5,707 bases of DNA from CALAED01 sp937891035 (GTDB lineage: Bacteria > Actinomycetota > Actinomycetes > Streptosporangiales > Streptosporangiaceae). Positions 4,313 to 5,707 of the stretch are shown in pieces. Position 1 is the stretch's first letter. Each line of letters begins with the position of its first letter. The notes beneath the pieces are model-generated. The model ran no database searches and was not told the DNA's origin. It saw only the letters and a list, made by a program, of their open reading frames with translations. The DNA is taken from positions 1 to 5,707 of the forward strand of contig DASQSZ010000082.1 in the NCBI GenBank assembly GCA_035642125.1, in the 5' to 3' direction. The translations under genes and the position numbers were made by a program.

Positions 4313-5707
4313 ATGGGCGAGCCGCGGGGCGAGGGAACGCCGGACGCGGCCGGCACCCGGGCTCGGCCCGACAGGCGGCAGGTGCTGCGCACGCTCGGCG
4401 GTCTCGGCGGCCTCGCCGTCGCCACGCCGCTGCTCAGCCGGGCCGCGCCGGCGCTGGTGATCAGTCCGGACGTGCTGGGGGCCCCGCGGCCGGAGCAGCT
4501 GCACCTTCAGTTCGGGGCCGCGGCCGCGCACGACGTGACCGTGTCCTGGGCCGCGCAGCGGCGGGTCGACCGTCCGGTGGTGCGACTCGGCCGGCCCGGT
4601 CAGGGGCTCGGCACGCAACTTGCCGCGGAGGAACGGGTCTATACCGAGGCGCTCACCGGCGAGATGGTGTTCACCTATCACGCCGCGCTGCCCAGGCTAA
4701 GCGCCGACACCCGTTACGACTACGAAGTGACGCACCGGGGGGCGGCCGCGCCGCTGGGCGGTTCGTTCCGTACGGCGCCCGCCGGTCGGGACACCGGGTT
4801 CCGGTTCACCAGTTTCGGCGACCAGGCCATTCCGGCGAAGGTGGGCCGGGGCGTTGGTCCGGCCACCCCGAACGCCGGCTACGTCGTCGACGCCGTTGAC
4901 CGCCTCGACCCGCTGTTCCATCTGCTCAACGGGGATCTGTGCTACGCCAACGTCAGCGATGCCCCGGTGCGGACGTGGCGGGCGTTCTTCGCCAACAACC
5001 AGCGCTCGGCCCGCGACCGCCCGTGGATGCCGTGTCTCGGCAACCACGAGAACGAGGTCGGCAACGGCCCGGAGGGCCACCTCGCCTACCGGACCCGATT
5101 CGCCCTGCCGGCCAACGGGTCGAGCCAGTTCGCCGGGAACTGGTACGCGTTCACGGCCGGGCCGATCAAGGTGATCTCCATCAACAACGACGACGTGTGC
5201 CTGCACGACGGCGGGTTCAGCTTCCATCGCCGCGACAACGTCCCCGGCTACCGGGCGAAGTCGTACGATCCGTACATCCGCGGCTACAGCCATGGCCGGC
5301 AGAAGCGGTGGCTGGAGCGGACGCTGCGCGGCGCGAGCGCGGATCCGGACATCGACTGGATCGTCGTCTGCATGCATCAGCCGGCCATGTCGTCAGCGCA
5401 CTTCAACGGCGGCGACCTCGGCGTCCGCCAAGAGTTCCTGCCGCTGTTCGACGCGTACGGGGTGGACCTCGTGGTGGCCGGTCACGAGCACCACTTCGAA
5501 CGGACCTTCCCGGTCAAGGGGGTGCTGCCGGGCAGTTCGCTGCTCACGCCGGCGCCGCGGGACACGACGGACGCCGCCGTCATCGACGCGACGAAGGGCG
5601 CCGTCCACATGATCGTCGGTGGCGGCGGGCACCCGGTCACGACGCCGCCGGCGGCCTTCGACACCCCGCACAACGGCGTGGTGGTCTACGGCGTCGGGCC
5701 GGGCGAT
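4313..5707 (+). CDS. Tat-exported purple acid phosphatase-type metallophosphoesterase (3' end outside the window)
   Basis: Predicted secreted binuclear-metal phosphatase that hydrolyses phosphate monoesters (family knowledge). The first 465 codons are present with no stop; relatives of this type are commonly somewhat over 500 residues. A twin-arginine signal is visible: DRRQVLR with R21-R22, a Gly/Ala/Leu-rich stretch at about 28-41, and a plausible AxA cleavage after A47. Residues about 57-155 look like the fibronectin-like purple acid phosphatase N-domain (LHLQFG, VTVSW, TRYDYEV, GSFRTAP). The catalytic domain carries all five motifs: FGDQ (D170), NGDLCYAN (D208 and Y211), GNHE (N244), VCMHQP (H355) and AGHEHHFER (H391 and H393). 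Y211 corresponds to the iron-binding tyrosine that gives these enzymes their colour. The ATG at 4313 is the only start after an in-frame stop at 4286. The 126-bp gap to the lipoprotein leaves it open whether they share a transcript. No PhoP-box-like repeats were seen upstream. The family is very likely; the natural substrate is unknown. Confidence 0.93.
   Translation, partial: MGEPRGEGTPDAAGTRARPDRRQVLRTLGGLGGLAVATPLLSRAAPALVISPDVLGAPRPEQLHLQFGAAAAHDVTVSWAAQRRVDRPVVRLGRPGQGLGTQLAAEERVYTEALTGEMVFTYHAALPRLSADTRYDYEVTHRGAAAPLGGSFRTAPAGRDTGFRFTSFGDQAIPAKVGRGVGPATPNAGYVVDAVDRLDPLFHLLNGDLCYANVSDAPVRTWRAFFANNQRSARDRPWMPCLGNHENEVGNGPEGHLAYRTRFALPANGSSQFAGNWYAFTAGPIKVISINNDDVCLHDGGFSFHRRDNVPGYRAKSYDPYIRGYSHGRQKRWLERTLRGASADPDIDWIVVCMHQPAMSSAHFNGGDLGVRQEFLPLFDAYGVDLVVAGHEHHFERTFPVKGVLPGSSLLTPAPRDTTDAAVIDATKGAVHMIVGGGGHPVTTPPAAFDTPHNGVVVYGVGPGD

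Noticed and set aside
4697..5377. A 226-codon minus-strand open frame inside the phosphoesterase
   Set aside because: It is antisense to conserved purple acid phosphatase motifs and has no domain of its own.

Overview
The window is GC-rich throughout, with strong third-position G/C bias, Shine-Dalgarno-type starts, one GTG start, a lipoprotein signal and a twin-arginine signal. This fits a high-GC actinomycete (Streptomyces, Nonomuraea or Actinomadura type); the genus cannot be fixed from the sequence. Five protein genes are supported, and two of them run off the window edges.

Left part (1-1376, minus strand): the N-terminal ~458 residues of a NodU/TobZ-type O-carbamoyltransferase, lacking its C-terminal end. 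A relatively A/T-rich divergent intergenic region (1377-1621) follows. It holds direct repeats and inverted repeats and probably carries promoters for both directions.

Centre (1622-3400, plus strand): two adjacent family 2 glycosyltransferases, 27 bp apart and clearly paralogous, so they form an operon. With the divergent carbamoyltransferase they look like the edge of a locus that assembles and carbamoylates a glycan or glycosylated metabolite. The actual product cannot be read from this window.

Right part (3401-5707, plus strand): a 234-bp spacer with two hairpins and a cluster of CCTG/CAGG palindromes leads to a small secreted lipoprotein of unknown function (3635-4186). A Tat-exported purple acid phosphatase-type metallophosphoesterase follows (4313 to the window end, incomplete). 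It has the full set of seven metal ligands. These two exported proteins have no visible functional link to the glycosyltransferase pair.

No rRNA, tRNA, CRISPR array, insertion sequence or phage feature was seen. I found no strong case for an undescribed system. The points most worth checking are the palindromes upstream of the lipoprotein and of the first glycosyltransferase, the unknown lipoprotein, and the duplicated glycosyltransferases beside a carbamoyltransferase.
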